64,000 nt of DNA from CAVQCJ01 sp963849365. Its GTDB lineage: Bacteria > Actinomycetota > Actinomycetes > Prado026. Where the stretch lies: the NCBI GenBank assembly GCA_963849365.1, contig CAWKHA010000003.1, positions 1 through 64,000 of the forward strand, written 5' to 3'. How positions within the stretch are numbered: the first letter of the stretch is position 1; the number at the start of each line of letters is the position of its first letter. Below the pieces are notes generated by a model that was given only the letters and a program-made list of their open reading frames with translations, had not been told where the DNA came from and made no database searches. Positions 53,278-62,568 of the stretch are shown here, one piece after another. Made by a program: the position numbers and the translations under genes.

Positions 53278-55116
53278 ATGACCGTCAGCTCGTCGGGCAC
53301 CACATCGGCCGGCGTGACCCCGGCCGCCACCTCGTTCGGCCGGCTCCTGCTGGACCGGGTGGCTGCCACGCCGAACGCCGAGGCCTTCCGGTACCCCTCC
53401 GGCCCCGGCTGGGCCCAGCTGAGCTGGGGCGAGACCGGCGAGCGCGTGACCCGCCTGGCGGCCGGGCTGCTCGCGCTCGGCCTGCAGACCGAGGACCGCG
53501 TCGCCATCGCCTGCTCGACCCGGGTCGAGTGGATCCTCGCCGACTTCGCCGTGATGTGCGCCGGCGGCGCGGTGACCACGGTGTACCCGACCACCCTCGA
53601 CGAGGAGGTCGCATTCATCGTCTCCGACTCGGGCTCGCGCTTCGTCGTCGCCGAGGACGAGACCCAGCTGGCCAAGCTGCGCGAGCGTCGTGACCAGATC
53701 AAGGCGGTCGAGAAAGTGATCGTCGTCGACGGCCCGCTGTCCGACGGCGACGGCGACTGGGTGATGACGCTGGGCGCGCTCGAGGATCTCGGGCGGCAGT
53801 ACCTGGGCGAGAACGCCTCCGCCGTCGCCGACTCGGTCGCCGCATCGAGGCCCGAGCACATCGCGACACTCATCTACACCTCGGGAACGACCGGCCGGCC
53901 CAAGGGTGTCCAGCTCACGCATGCCAACTGGCTGTACGAGGGCGTGGCGGTCGACTCGGTCGAGATCCTGCGTCCGGACGACGTCCAGTACTTGTGGCTG
54001 CCGCTCGCGCACTCGTTCGGGAAGATGCTGCTCGCCGTCCAGTGCCAGGTCGGGTTCGCGTCCGCCGTCGACGGCCGGGTTGACAAGATCGTGGAGAACC
54101 TCGCCGCGGTCCGGCCGACGTTCATGGCCGGCGTGCCGCGCATCTTCGAGAAGGTCTACGGCCGGGTCGTCGCCATGGCCGAGGAGGAGGGTGGCGCCAA
54201 GCTCAAGATCTTCAACTGGGCGTTCGCCGTCGGCGGCAGGGTGGCCGAGGCACACGCCGTCGGCCGCGAGCCCGGTGTGCTGCTCAAGGCTCAGTACTCC
54301 GTCGCCGACCGGCTCGTGTTCAGCAGGATCAAGGAACGGATGGGCGGCCGCATCAGGTACTTGGCATCGGGCAGCGCAGCCCTGTCTCCCGATGTCGCAC
54401 GGTGGTTCGACGCTGCCGGGCTGGCGATCCTCGAGGGGTACGGGCTCACCGAGACCAGCGCCGCCACCACGCTCAACCTGCCGGGCAGGGTCGGGTTCGG
54501 CACCGTCGGGCAGCCGTTCCCCGGCACCGAGATCCGCATCGCCGACGACGGCGAGATCATGGTGCGCGGCGGCGGCGTCATGCGCGGCTACCACAACCTG
54601 GCCGAGCAGACCGCCGAGGTGCTGCCCGGCGACGGCTGGTTCGCCACCGGCGACGTCGGCGAGCTCGACGCCGAGGGCCGGGTGCGGATCACCGACCGCA
54701 AGAAGGACCTGCTGAAGACGTCCGGCGGGAAGTACATCGCCCCGCAGCACATCGAGTCGGAGTTCAAGGCGATCTGCCCGATCGCCAGCCAGATGATCGT
54801 GACCGCACGCAACTTCGCGGCGGCGCTCGTCACGCTCGACGTCGACGGAGCCACGCAGTGGGCCAAGCACAAAGGCATCGAAGGGGACTTCGCCGCGCTG
54901 ACCAAGGACCCGCAGACGCTCGCGTACGTCCAGCAGTGCGTGGACGAGCTCAACGGTCGGCTCAACCGGTGGGAGTCCATCAAGCAGTTCCGGATCCTCG
55001 ACCGCGACCTGTCCGTCGACGAGGGGGAGCTCACGCCCTCGCTCAAGGTCAAGCGGGCCGTCGTCGAGGCGAAGTTCTCCGGGCTCATCGAGTCCATGTA
55101 CGGCGCGAAGCCGTGA
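53278..55116 (+). CDS. fadD: Long-chain fatty-acid-CoA ligase
   Basis: A 612-residue AMP-forming acyl-CoA synthetase. The P-loop-like motif is TLIYTSGTTGRPKGVQLTH, the A5 motif GYGLTETSAA, the A7 motif WFATGDVGELD and the A8 hinge ITDRKKDLLKTSGGKYIAPQ. This last block is typical of the long-chain FadD15-like branch. It activates fatty acids for degradation or lipid synthesis. ATG 53278 follows GGGAGGCTGCC. The frame is open 360 nt upstream, but only this start gives the family N terminus. The next gene overlaps its stop by 4 nt. Confidence 0.93.
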   Translation: MTVSSSGTTSAGVTPAATSFGRLLLDRVAATPNAEAFRYPSGPGWAQLSWGETGERVTRLAAGLLALGLQTEDRVAIACSTRVEWILADFAVMCAGGAVTTVYPTTLDEEVAFIVSDSGSRFVVAEDETQLAKLRERRDQIKAVEKVIVVDGPLSDGDGDWVMTLGALEDLGRQYLGENASAVADSVAASRPEHIATLIYTSGTTGRPKGVQLTHANWLYEGVAVDSVEILRPDDVQYLWLPLAHSFGKMLLAVQCQVGFASAVDGRVDKIVENLAAVRPTFMAGVPRIFEKVYGRVVAMAEEEGGAKLKIFNWAFAVGGRVAEAHAVGREPGVLLKAQYSVADRLVFSRIKERMGGRIRYLASGSAALSPDVARWFDAAGLAILEGYGLTETSAATTLNLPGRVGFGTVGQPFPGTEIRIADDGEIMVRGGGVMRGYHNLAEQTAEVLPGDGWFATGDVGELDAEGRVRITDRKKDLLKTSGGKYIAPQHIESEFKAICPIASQMIVTARNFAAALVTLDVDGATQWAKHKGIEGDFAALTKDPQTLAYVQQCVDELNGRLNRWESIKQFRILDRDLSVDEGELTPSLKVKRAVVEAKFSGLIESMYGAKP

Positions 55117-55676
55117 CCGCCCGGCTGGACGTCCTCGCGGATGGATACGCGGCTGACCGCGTCGCGTCCTCGGTGGTGCTCGTACGCGACGGCGCCACGG
55201 TCGTCGTGGTCGACCCCGGGATGGTCGCGTCGCGGTCAGTGATCCTCGGGCCCCTGGCGGCGTTGGGCGTCGAGCCCGAGTCGGTCACGGACGTGGTGTT
55301 CAGCCACCACCACCCCGACCACACGCTGAATGCAGCGCTGTTCCCGGCCGCGCGCTTCCACGACCACTGGGCCATCTACCGCGACGACGTGTGGGACTCC
55401 CGCGAGGCCGAGGGCTTCCACCTGTCCGACTCGGTGTGGCTGCTGGAGACACCCGGTCACACGCCGCAGGACATCACGACGGCGGTGCAGACCGAGGCCG
55501 GCCTTGTCGCGTGCACGCACCTGTGGTGGACCGCGCAGGGTCCACGCGACGACCCGTACGCACCGGACGCTGCCGTGCTGCGCGCCTCGCGCGAACGGGT
55601 GCTGGCGATGGACCCGGCGCTCGTGGTCCCGGGTCACGGCCCCGCCTTCGCCCCCGACGAGTCGACGCCGCTGTAG
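55113..55676 (+). CDS. MBL-fold metallo-hydrolase (MBLAC1-like)
   Basis: A 187-residue metallo-beta-lactamase-fold protein: VVVVDPGM, the zinc motif FSHHHPDHTLN (HHxDH), LLETPGHTPQDIT, CTHLWW and VVPGHGPAF. The order and short length match MBLAC1-like and RNase-Z-unrelated hydrolases of unknown substrate. The GTG at 55113 overlaps the fadD stop (GTGA), so it is translationally coupled. A thioesterase-like role beside an acyl-CoA ligase is conceivable but unproven. Confidence 0.85.
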   Translation: MTARLDVLADGYAADRVASSVVLVRDGATVVVVDPGMVASRSVILGPLAALGVEPESVTDVVFSHHHPDHTLNAALFPAARFHDHWAIYRDDVWDSREAEGFHLSDSVWLLETPGHTPQDITTAVQTEAGLVACTHLWWTAQGPRDDPYAPDAAVLRASRERVLAMDPALVVPGHGPAFAPDESTPL

Positions 55677-55993
55677 CCGCGTCGGCGAGGGTTGTGTCCG
55701 TTGTCGGACATGTCGTGAGGTGGACACGGAAGCCGTTGTGGACAAAGGGTTTCGTGTCGGTGCGCTGACGTAGGTTCGTGGCATGTCGGTCACCGTGTTG
55801 CAGGTCGAGTCGTCACCTTCGGGTGGCGACTCGCTCTTCGCGTGGCTGGGCGCGATCGAGGCGCTACTGGACCGCGCGTGGGTGGTCTGAATGTCCATCT
55901 GGCACCCACCACCCCAACCCCCCCGAACCACCGTGGTGTGGAGCCCGTGGGTCCGGCGGCCTGAGCCGGTGGAGAGGCTGGGAGACTGTCGAT
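55677..55993. other. Intergenic region before hemW with palindrome, DnaA box and UUCG hairpin
   Basis: 317 bp. The palindrome TGTCCGTTGTCGGACA is at 55695-55710 and a perfect DnaA 9-mer on the minus strand at 55737-55745 (TGTGGACAA). A 12-bp stem (one G-U) with TTCG loop at 55806-55833 and CTCTTCG after it may end the fadD transcript. A 35-codon frame (55783-55890, MSVTVLQVES...) spans the hairpin. I do not consider it a supported gene. Confidence 0.45.
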
Positions 55994-57247
55994 GTGCCCT
56001 CAGCACTGCCCGACGGTCTGCCGGCTCCTGCCGACGGCTCGCTTCCGGACGAGGCGACGGCGGAGTTCGCCGCCAACGCGTCGGCTGCCCGCCCGTTCGG
56101 GATCTATGTCCACGTGCCGTTCTGCACGACCCGGTGCGGTTACTGCGACTTCAACACGTACACAGCGACCGAGCTCGGACCGGGTGTCAGCCGTGCCACC
56201 TACGCCGAGCAGGTCGTCGCCGAGCTGCGCCTGGCGCGCAGGGTCCTGGGTGAGGTGGACCGGCCGGTGGCGACGGTGTTCTTCGGCGGCGGCACGCCGA
56301 CCCTGCTCCCGCCGGCCGACCTGGCCCGAGTGCTGCGGACGATCGAGGTCGAGTTCGGGCTCACGCCCGGCGCCGAGGTCACGACGGAGGCGAACCCGGA
56401 CTCGGTGACGGGGGCCTCGCTGGACGCGCTGCGCGTCGCCGGCTTCAACCGCGTCAGCCTGGGCATGCAGTCGGCCGTGCCGCACGTCCTCGCGACGCTG
56501 GACCGCACGCACCGTCCCGGACGCGTGGCAGAGGCGGTGGCCGAAGCCCGCGCCGCCGGCTTCGAGCAGCTGAGCCTCGACCTGATCTACGGCACCGCTG
56601 GCGAGAGCGCCGCGGACTGGCAGACGTCGCTGGACACCGCTGTCACCCTGGCACCCGACCACGTCTCGGCGTACGCGCTGGTGGTCGAGGACGGCACCCG
56701 CCTGGCGGCGCAGGTACGCCGCGGCGAAGTCGAAGCACCCGACGACGACGTGCTGGCCGAGCGATACGTCCAGGCCGACGAGGCCCTCGGGTCCGCGGGC
56801 TTCGGCTGGTACGAGGTCAGCAACTGGTCCAGGGACGACGCCGCGCGGTGCCGGCACAACCTGGGCTACTGGCGCAGCGACGACTGGTGGGGCGCCGGCC
56901 CGGGGGCGCACAGCCACGTCGGCGGGGTCCGCTGGTGGAACGTGAAGCACCCGGCCGCGTACGCCGAGCGGATCGTGGCGGGTGAGTCGCCCGCGCTGGC
57001 TCGCGAACTGCTCGGCAGCCAGGACCGCGCCGTCGAGCGGACGATGCTGCGACTCCGGCTCGCCGAGGGACTCCCCGCCGATCCCGACGGCCGGGCTGAG
57101 TCGGTGCAGTCGGCGCAGCCGACGCAGACTGCGCAGCTGGCCGCGGACGGTCTCCTCGACACCGCGGCCCTGCACGACGGTCGGTTGCGGCTGACACTGC
57201 GCGGCCGGCTGCTCGCGGACGCGGTGGTCCGCCAGCTCATCGCCTGA
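55994..57247 (+). CDS. hemW: HemW, heme chaperone (radical SAM, coproporphyrinogen oxidase-like)
   Basis: A 417-residue radical-SAM protein. Cys44, Cys48 and Cys51 (CTTRCGYC) bind the 4Fe-4S cluster. GGGTPTLL, EANPDSVT, RVSLGMQS and SLDLIYGTAGES are the HemW/HemN-family blocks, and the C-terminal HemN-like domain ends GRLLADAVVRQLIA. HemW lacks the extra Cys of true HemN and inserts heme into respiratory proteins. GTG 55994 (VPSALPDGLPAP) was chosen because GGGAGA precedes it and homologues start with this Pro-rich segment. Confidence 0.92.
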   Translation: MPSALPDGLPAPADGSLPDEATAEFAANASAARPFGIYVHVPFCTTRCGYCDFNTYTATELGPGVSRATYAEQVVAELRLARRVLGEVDRPVATVFFGGGTPTLLPPADLARVLRTIEVEFGLTPGAEVTTEANPDSVTGASLDALRVAGFNRVSLGMQSAVPHVLATLDRTHRPGRVAEAVAEARAAGFEQLSLDLIYGTAGESAADWQTSLDTAVTLAPDHVSAYALVVEDGTRLAAQVRRGEVEAPDDDVLAERYVQADEALGSAGFGWYEVSNWSRDDAARCRHNLGYWRSDDWWGAGPGAHSHVGGVRWWNVKHPAAYAERIVAGESPALARELLGSQDRAVERTMLRLRLAEGLPADPDGRAESVQSAQPTQTAQLAADGLLDTAALHDGRLRLTLRGRLLADAVVRQLIA

Positions 57248-57268
57248 CCGACCGGACCGCGGACGGGC

Positions 57269-58102
57269 TCAGGCGTCGCCGCCGGTGACGAAGTCGATCA
57301 GCTCTTCGACTCGTCCGAGCAGCGCGGGTTCCAGGTCGGCGAAGGTGCGCACGCCGGCCAGGATCCGCTGCCACGCCGCGGCGAGCTCGGCCTGGTCGGT
57401 GTGCGGCCATCCGAGCGCCGCACAGACACCTTCCTTCCACGGCCGGCCGCGCGGCACCTCCGGCCAGGCCGCGAGACCGAGCGAAGCGGGTCGGACCGCC
57501 TGCCAGACGTCCACGTACGGGTGCCCGACGACGAGCACGTGCGGGCCGGCTACCTGCGCGGCCAGCCGGGACTCCTTGCTGCCCGGCACGAGATGGTCCA
57601 GGAGGACGCCGAGGCGCCGCCGTCGGCCGGGGCCGAACGCAGCCACCGCGTCGGCGAGCAGGTCGACGCCGTCCAGCTGCTCGACGACGACGCCGGCGAC
57701 CCGCAGGTCGTGGCCCCACACCTTCTCGACGAGCTCGGCGTCGTGCCGGCCCTCGACGTACAGGCGGCTCGCCCGGGCCACCTGGGCGCGCGCCCCGACG
57801 ACGGCGACCGACCCCGACGCCGACCGGCTGGGCACGGGACCGGCCGCCGACGGCGAGGGTCGGACGAGGGTGACCGGACGTCCTTCCAGCAGGAAGGCCG
57901 ACGGCGCCAGCGCGAACGAGCGGCGCGTGCCGTGCCGGTCCTCCAGCTCGACGTGATCCTTGCCGACCCGGACGACCGCGCCGCAGAACCCGCTCGACGC
58001 GCACTCGACGACGAGGTCGATCTCGGCGACGGCCTGCGGTGCGGGCCCCGGCTTCCGCCTGGACGTGGCGAGGACGTCGGGCCCGTAGTCCCGGCTCTGC
58101 AT
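57269..58102 (-). CDS. DUF3097 family protein
   Basis: A 277-residue actinobacterial protein: MQSRDYGPDVLATSRRKPGP, an N-terminal beta-barrel-like part (GFCGAVVRVGKDHVELEDRHG), then a TOPRIM-like part with SRLYVEGRHDAELVEKVWGHD and GPHVLVVGHPYVDVWQAV. The EGxxD...DxxxD-like arrangement (VEGRHDAE; HPYVDVWQ) suggests a nuclease or primase fold, but the function is unknown. ATG 58102 lies one base after the AI-2E stop, so the two are one transcription unit. Conserved near hemW/hrcA in actinobacteria. Confidence 0.88.
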   Translation of the reverse strand: MQSRDYGPDVLATSRRKPGPAPQAVAEIDLVVECASSGFCGAVVRVGKDHVELEDRHGTRRSFALAPSAFLLEGRPVTLVRPSPSAAGPVPSRSASGSVAVVGARAQVARASRLYVEGRHDAELVEKVWGHDLRVAGVVVEQLDGVDLLADAVAAFGPGRRRRLGVLLDHLVPGSKESRLAAQVAGPHVLVVGHPYVDVWQAVRPASLGLAAWPEVPRGRPWKEGVCAALGWPHTDQAELAAAWQRILAGVRTFADLEPALLGRVEELIDFVTGGDA

Positions 58103-58103
58103 C

Positions 58104-59345
58104 TCAGGCCGGTGCCGACGAGGGCTGGTCGCCGGCCCCGCCGTCGCCGGACCCGCCGTGCGGGGGGTCGACCTCGTCGTCACCCTCGCCGTCGACCTCG
58201 GCCTCTGCCTCGGCCTCCTCCTCGGCATCGGCCCTGGCCTGCTGCTTCTGCGACATCGGTTCTTTCAGCAGCTCGGACTCGACCAGCTCGTGCCGCTGCA
58301 CGTAGCTGCTCACGACCGCCTGCACGGTCGCGGTGATCGGCAGCGCCAGCAGGGCCCCGATCGGGCCGAGTAGCGTCACGCCGACGAGCACCGCGCCGAA
58401 CGCGACCGCGGGGTGCAGCTGCATGGTCCGGGCCGACAACGGCGGGGTCAGCACGTAGTTCTCCACCTGCTGGTAGAGCACCGCGAAGATGATGACCAGC
58501 AAGGCTTTGGTCGGGCTCTGGCTCAGCGCGACGAGAGCCGGTAGCGCGGCCCCGATGTAGGTGCCGACGGTGGGGATGAACTGACCGACGAGGCCCACGA
58601 GCAGGCCCATGGTCGCGGCGTACGGGAGGCCGATCGCGGCGAAGAACACGCCGTGCGCGACCGCCGACACACCCGCCAGCAGCAGCCGCGAGTACAGGTA
58701 GCCGGCGGTCTTGGCGATGGCCAGCTCCCAGACCTGCAGCACGAGGTGCTGGCGCTTGGGCGGGAGCACCGAGCACACGCCACGGCGGAACTGCGGGCCC
58801 TCCGCGGCGAAGTAGAACGCGAACAGCGCCACGGTCAGCAGGCCGAAGATCGAGCTGACGATCGTCGCTCCGATGCCGAGCGCGTTGGAGGCGACGACGC
58901 CGCCGACCGTGCCCACGTTGTCCTTGAGCTTGTTGAGCTCGTCCTGCAGGTTCAGGTGCAGCTTGTCGTGCAGGAAGGTCGCGAGCGAGCTGATCGTGTC
59001 GGGCAGGGACCGCGCCAGCTGCGCCACCTGGTCGACGATGAGGCCACCCATGAGGTAACCCATCGCGGCGAAGGCGAGCACGATCGACAGGTAGATCAGC
59101 CCGGTGCCGGCGCCACGGCGGATCCCGCGCCGGGCCAGGAAGTCGACGCCCGGCTCGATGGCGAAGGCCACGAACAGCGCGGCCAGCAGGATCACGAACA
59201 GGTCTTTGAGCTGGGTCAGGATGCCCCAGCTGACCTGGACGCCGACCAGGATGACGGCGACGACCAGCGCCGCGCGGGGCAGCCACCGAGGGGGTCGCGG
59301 CTGCTGCCAGTACTCCGGGACCGGAACGGGTGCCGGCTCGCTCAT
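58104..59345 (-). CDS. AI-2E family transporter, second copy
   Basis: A 413-residue permease of the same family as 5119-6357 but clearly diverged. It has N-terminal helices around 23-80, an amphipathic middle section (SLPDTISSLATFLHDKLHLN), and a C-terminal helix block with LVGLVGQFIPTVGTYIGAALP and GPIGALLALPIT. The last 65 residues are highly acidic (EEEAEAEAEVDGEGDDEVD) and cytoplasmic. It probably exports or exchanges a small solute. First gene of the two-gene operon with DUF3097. ATG 59345. Confidence 0.88.
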   Translation of the reverse strand: MSEPAPVPVPEYWQQPRPPRWLPRAALVVAVILVGVQVSWGILTQLKDLFVILLAALFVAFAIEPGVDFLARRGIRRGAGTGLIYLSIVLAFAAMGYLMGGLIVDQVAQLARSLPDTISSLATFLHDKLHLNLQDELNKLKDNVGTVGGVVASNALGIGATIVSSIFGLLTVALFAFYFAAEGPQFRRGVCSVLPPKRQHLVLQVWELAIAKTAGYLYSRLLLAGVSAVAHGVFFAAIGLPYAATMGLLVGLVGQFIPTVGTYIGAALPALVALSQSPTKALLVIIFAVLYQQVENYVLTPPLSARTMQLHPAVAFGAVLVGVTLLGPIGALLALPITATVQAVVSSYVQRHELVESELLKEPMSQKQQARADAEEEAEAEAEVDGEGDDEVDPPHGGSGDGGAGDQPSSAPA

Positions 59346-59438
59346 GGCACCTCCAGGCCGACCGAACGTGGTCCCAGCACGCTACCGGGGACGGGCACCG
59401 GCCCTGTTCGTGGCTCGCCGGAACCTGCTGCCCACGAG

Positions 59439-60332
59439 TCACGCGAGGTGGGCGTACAGCTCCGGGTGCCTGGTGAGCAGGTCCCGCGCCGAGGTCGCCG
59501 GGTGCCCGGCCACCAGCGGCACGGTGTCGCTGACGACAGCGATCTCGCCGGTGGCGATGGCCGCGTACGAGGTCACCCATCCCTCGACCTCCCAGTCGGG
59601 GGCGCCGTACGTCTCGCGCGACCGGTAGGCCTCCTCGAGCGTCTCGGCGACGTACCGAACCGGCCGGCCGGTCAGCTCGGTCAGCAGGTCGGCCACGTCC
59701 TGCATCGAGATCGCCGCGGGCCCGGTGACGTCGTACGTCCGGCCGTCGTGCGCCCCGTCGGCGAGCAGCACCGCCGCCGCGACATCGGCGACGTCGTCGC
59801 GCGCCACCGCACCCACGCGACCGTGGCCCGCCGGGCCGCGGATGGTCCGGTCCTGCGCCGCCGCCATGACCGGGATGGAGTCGGCGTACATCGAGTCGCG
59901 CAGGAAGGTGTACGCCATCCCGCTGGCCCGCAGCGCCTCCTCGGTCGCCCAGTGGTGCCGGGCCAGCGTGAACGTGGACTCCGGTCCGGCACCGAGGAAG
60001 GAGGTGTAGACGACCCGCCGAACGCCGGCCAGCCGGGCCGCCTCCACGGCGGTCAGGTGCTCGTGGACCCGGTCGGCCGACTCGGCGGCCGACACCAGCA
60101 GGAGGGTGTGGACGCCGGTGAGCGTGGCGCGCATGGCCGCCCCGTCCCGGTACTGCGCCACCGCCACGTCGCCCCCGGGCAGGGCCGGCGCCCTGGACGC
60201 GTCCCGCACCACGAGTCGCTGCCGCACCCCGGCGGTGGCCAGCCGGTCCGCCACCCGGGAACCGATCTGGCCGGTGGCGCCGGTGACGGCGAAGGGAACG
60301 GTGCCGGGCGCGGCACCGGTGCGGCCGGTCAT
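59439..60332 (-). CDS. NmrA-like NAD(P)-binding reductase/epimerase
   Basis: A 297-residue Rossmann protein. FAVTGATGQIGSRVADRL is the nucleotide-binding Gly-rich loop (GxxGxxG). VVYTSFLGAGPESTFTLARHHWATEEAL and AYTFLRDSMYADS match NmrA/QOR2-type atypical SDR proteins, which act as NAD(P)H quinone reductases or redox sensors. The Tyr-x-x-x-Lys pair of classical SDRs is absent. ATG 60332 rather than 60353, since MTGRTG has better context. Divergent from hrcA, and the CIRCE element lies between them. Confidence 0.85.
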   Translation of the reverse strand: MTGRTGAAPGTVPFAVTGATGQIGSRVADRLATAGVRQRLVVRDASRAPALPGGDVAVAQYRDGAAMRATLTGVHTLLLVSAAESADRVHEHLTAVEAARLAGVRRVVYTSFLGAGPESTFTLARHHWATEEALRASGMAYTFLRDSMYADSIPVMAAAQDRTIRGPAGHGRVGAVARDDVADVAAAVLLADGAHDGRTYDVTGPAAISMQDVADLLTELTGRPVRYVAETLEEAYRSRETYGAPDWEVEGWVTSYAAIATGEIAVVSDTVPLVAGHPATSARDLLTRHPELYAHLA

Positions 60333-60355
60333 GGGCCCATCATCGGCGCGCACCG

Positions 60356-60387
60356 TACACTTGGCACTCAGGGCTGGCGAGTGCCAG
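60356..60387 (+). promoter_or_regulatory. hrcA promoter with CIRCE operator
   Basis: TTGGCACTC-N9-GAGTGCCAG (60361-60387) is a CIRCE element, the HrcA binding site (consensus TTAGCACTC-N9-GAGTGCTAA), with self-complementary base changes. A -10-like TACACT (60356-60361) overlaps its first base, so bound HrcA would block the promoter of its own operon. Confidence 0.9.
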
Positions 60388-60412
60388 CAGGCGCTCGCGG
60401 CTGGAGGTGGCG

Positions 60413-61429
60413 ATGAGCGACGACCGCAGGTTGGCCGTGCTGCGCGCCATCGTCGAGGACTACGTCGCCACCCAGGAGCCGGTGGGCTCGCGGGCCCTCG
60501 TCGAGCGGCACCACCTGGGGGTCTCCCCGGCGACCATCCGCAACGACATGGCCGCGCTGGAGGAAGAGGGGCTGATCGCCCAGCCGCACACCAGCGCCGG
60601 CCGCATCCCGACCGACAAGGGCTACCGCCTCTTCGTCGACCGCCTGGCGGCGGTCAAACCGCTGTCGGCGGCCGAGCGGCGCGCGATCGCGACATTCCTC
60701 GAGGGCGCGGTCGACCTGGACGACATCGTGTCGCGCACCGTGCGGCTGCTCGCGCAGGTGACCCGGCAGGTGGCCGTCGTGCAGTACCCGAGCCTGAGCC
60801 GGTCGACGCTGCGTCACGTCGAGGTCATCGCGATGCCCCCGGGCCGGATCATGCTCGTGGTGATCACCAACACCGGCCGCGTCGAGCAGCGCGTCGTGGA
60901 CTGCCCCGGCCCGGTCGACGACGCCCTGCTGGCGGACCTGCGGGCCCGGGTGAACGCGCTCGCGGTCGGCCGCCGGCTGACCGAGGTCGCGGACGTCGTC
61001 GACGCCCTGCCGGATGCGTTCGCCCCGGCCGACCGGCCGACCGTGGCCGCAGTCGTGGCGACCCTGGTCGAGACGCTGGTGGAGGAGAGCGAGGAGCGCG
61101 TGCTGCTGGGCGGGACGGCGAACCTCACCCGGTTCGGCCAGGACTTCCCGGAGACCGTGCAGCCCGTGCTGGAGGCGCTCGAGGAGCAGGTCGTGCTGAT
61201 GCGGCTGCTCGGTGAGGCGAGCGGGCCCGACCAGGTCAGCGTGCGCATCGGACACGAGAACTCGTTCGAGGGCCTGAGCGGCACGTCGGTGGTCACCGTC
61301 GGATACGGCGAGGAGGAGGCGGTGGCCCGGCTGGGCGTCGTCGGCCCCACCCGCATGGACTACCCGGGCACGATCAGGGCGGTGCGGGCGGTGGCCCGCT
61401 ACGTGGGCCGGATCGTGACGGAGTCGTAG
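60413..61429 (+). CDS. hrcA: Heat-inducible transcription repressor HrcA
   Basis: A 338-residue repressor. The N-terminal winged helix (MSDDRRLAVLRAIVEDYVAT, LGVSPATIRNDMAALEEEGL, HTSAGRIPTDKGYR) is followed by the GAF-like and insertion domains, ending with IGHENSFEGLSGTSVVTVGY and MDYPGTIRAVRAVARYV. It represses CIRCE-controlled chaperone genes and is activated by GroE in well-studied species. ATG 60413 follows GGAGGTGGCG. Its stop TAG overlaps the dnaJ GTG by one base. Confidence 0.96.
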   Translation: MSDDRRLAVLRAIVEDYVATQEPVGSRALVERHHLGVSPATIRNDMAALEEEGLIAQPHTSAGRIPTDKGYRLFVDRLAAVKPLSAAERRAIATFLEGAVDLDDIVSRTVRLLAQVTRQVAVVQYPSLSRSTLRHVEVIAMPPGRIMLVVITNTGRVEQRVVDCPGPVDDALLADLRARVNALAVGRRLTEVADVVDALPDAFAPADRPTVAAVVATLVETLVEESEERVLLGGTANLTRFGQDFPETVQPVLEALEEQVVLMRLLGEASGPDQVSVRIGHENSFEGLSGTSVVTVGYGEEEAVARLGVVGPTRMDYPGTIRAVRAVARYVGRIVTES

Positions 61430-62550
61430 TGGCCACCGACCTGTACGACATGCTCGGCGTGGGCCGCGACGCGAGCCAGGACGAGATCAAGCGCGCGTAC
61501 CGCCGGCTGGCCCGCGAGCTGCACCCCGACGTGAACCCGGACCCGGCGACGCAGGAGCGCTTCAAGGAAGTCACCGCCGCGTACGAGGTGCTCTCGGACC
61601 CGGCCAAGCGCGAACGGTACGACCTGGGTGTCGACCCGTTCGGCAACGGCGGCTTCGGTTCGGGGGCCCCCGGGTTCGGGTTCGGCGACATCATGGACGC
61701 CTTCTTCGGCGGTGCGGCCACGCGCGGTCCGCGGCAACGGCGGCGGCGCGGCCAGGATGCGCTCATCCGGATCGAGATCGAGCTGGCCGAGGCGGCGTTC
61801 GGCTCGACCAGGGACCTGCAGGTGGACACCGCGGTCGTGTGCCCGAGCTGCTCGGGCGGCGGCACGGCACCCGGCACCGCGCCGACCACCTGCGAGATGT
61901 GCCACGGGCGCGGCGACATCCAGCACGTGCAGCGCTCGTTCCTCGGCCAGGTGATGACGTCGCGGCCGTGCCCGCAGTGCGGCGGCTTCGGCACGGTGAT
62001 CAAGGACCCGTGCCCGGAGTGCTCCGGCGACGGGCGGGTCCGCACCCGCAGGTCGTTGGACATCCGCATCCCGGCCGGCGTCGACACCGGGACGAGGATC
62101 CAGCTCACCGGCGAGGGGGAGGTCGGTCCCGGCGGGGGGCCGCCCGGCGACCTGTACGTCGAGGTGCTCGAGAAGCCGCACCCGCTGTTCGTCCGGCGCG
62201 GCGACGACCTGCACGCAACGGTGCCGGTCCCGATGACCGCCGCGGCGCTGGGCTCAGTCGTGGAGCTCGAGACCCTCGACGGCGTGGAGACGGTGGACAT
62301 CCGGCCGGGCACGCAGTCCGGGCAGGAGATCCCGTTGCGGGGCAAGGGGGTCGGGCACCTGCGGGCCGGCGGCCGCGGCGACCTCTACGTGCACGTCGAG
62401 GTCGAGACGCCGACGAAGCTGGACGAGGAGCAGGAGGAGCTGCTGCGGCAGCTTGCAGCCCTGCGCGGCGAGGAGCGGCCGGTCGGCCAGTTCGCCCCGG
62501 GCCAGCAGAGCCTGTTCTCCCGGCTGCGCGACGCGTTCAACGGCCGCTGA
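61429..62550 (+). CDS. dnaJ: Chaperone protein DnaJ (second-type actinobacterial copy)
   Basis: A 373-residue type I J-protein. The J domain (DLYDMLGVGRDASQDEIKRA) with HPDV, a Gly/Phe-rich linker, four CxxCxGxG zinc repeats (CPSCSGGG, CEMCHGRG, CPQCGGFG, CPECSGDG) and the C-terminal substrate domain are all intact. It delivers unfolded proteins to DnaK. The hrcA-dnaJ pairing is the actinobacterial 'dnaJ2' locus, separate from dnaK-grpE-dnaJ1. GTG 61429 overlaps the hrcA stop. Confidence 0.96.
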   Translation: MATDLYDMLGVGRDASQDEIKRAYRRLARELHPDVNPDPATQERFKEVTAAYEVLSDPAKRERYDLGVDPFGNGGFGSGAPGFGFGDIMDAFFGGAATRGPRQRRRRGQDALIRIEIELAEAAFGSTRDLQVDTAVVCPSCSGGGTAPGTAPTTCEMCHGRGDIQHVQRSFLGQVMTSRPCPQCGGFGTVIKDPCPECSGDGRVRTRRSLDIRIPAGVDTGTRIQLTGEGEVGPGGGPPGDLYVEVLEKPHPLFVRRGDDLHATVPVPMTAAALGSVVELETLDGVETVDIRPGTQSGQEIPLRGKGVGHLRAGGRGDLYVHVEVETPTKLDEEQEELLRQLAALRGEERPVGQFAPGQQSLFSRLRDAFNGR

Positions 62551-62568
62551 CCGGGGCGGCCGAGCCTG

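Noticed and set aside
55783..55890. 35-codon frame MSVTVLQVES... before hemW
   Set aside because: Short, no ribosome site, contains the terminator-like hairpin; not enough evidence for a gene.
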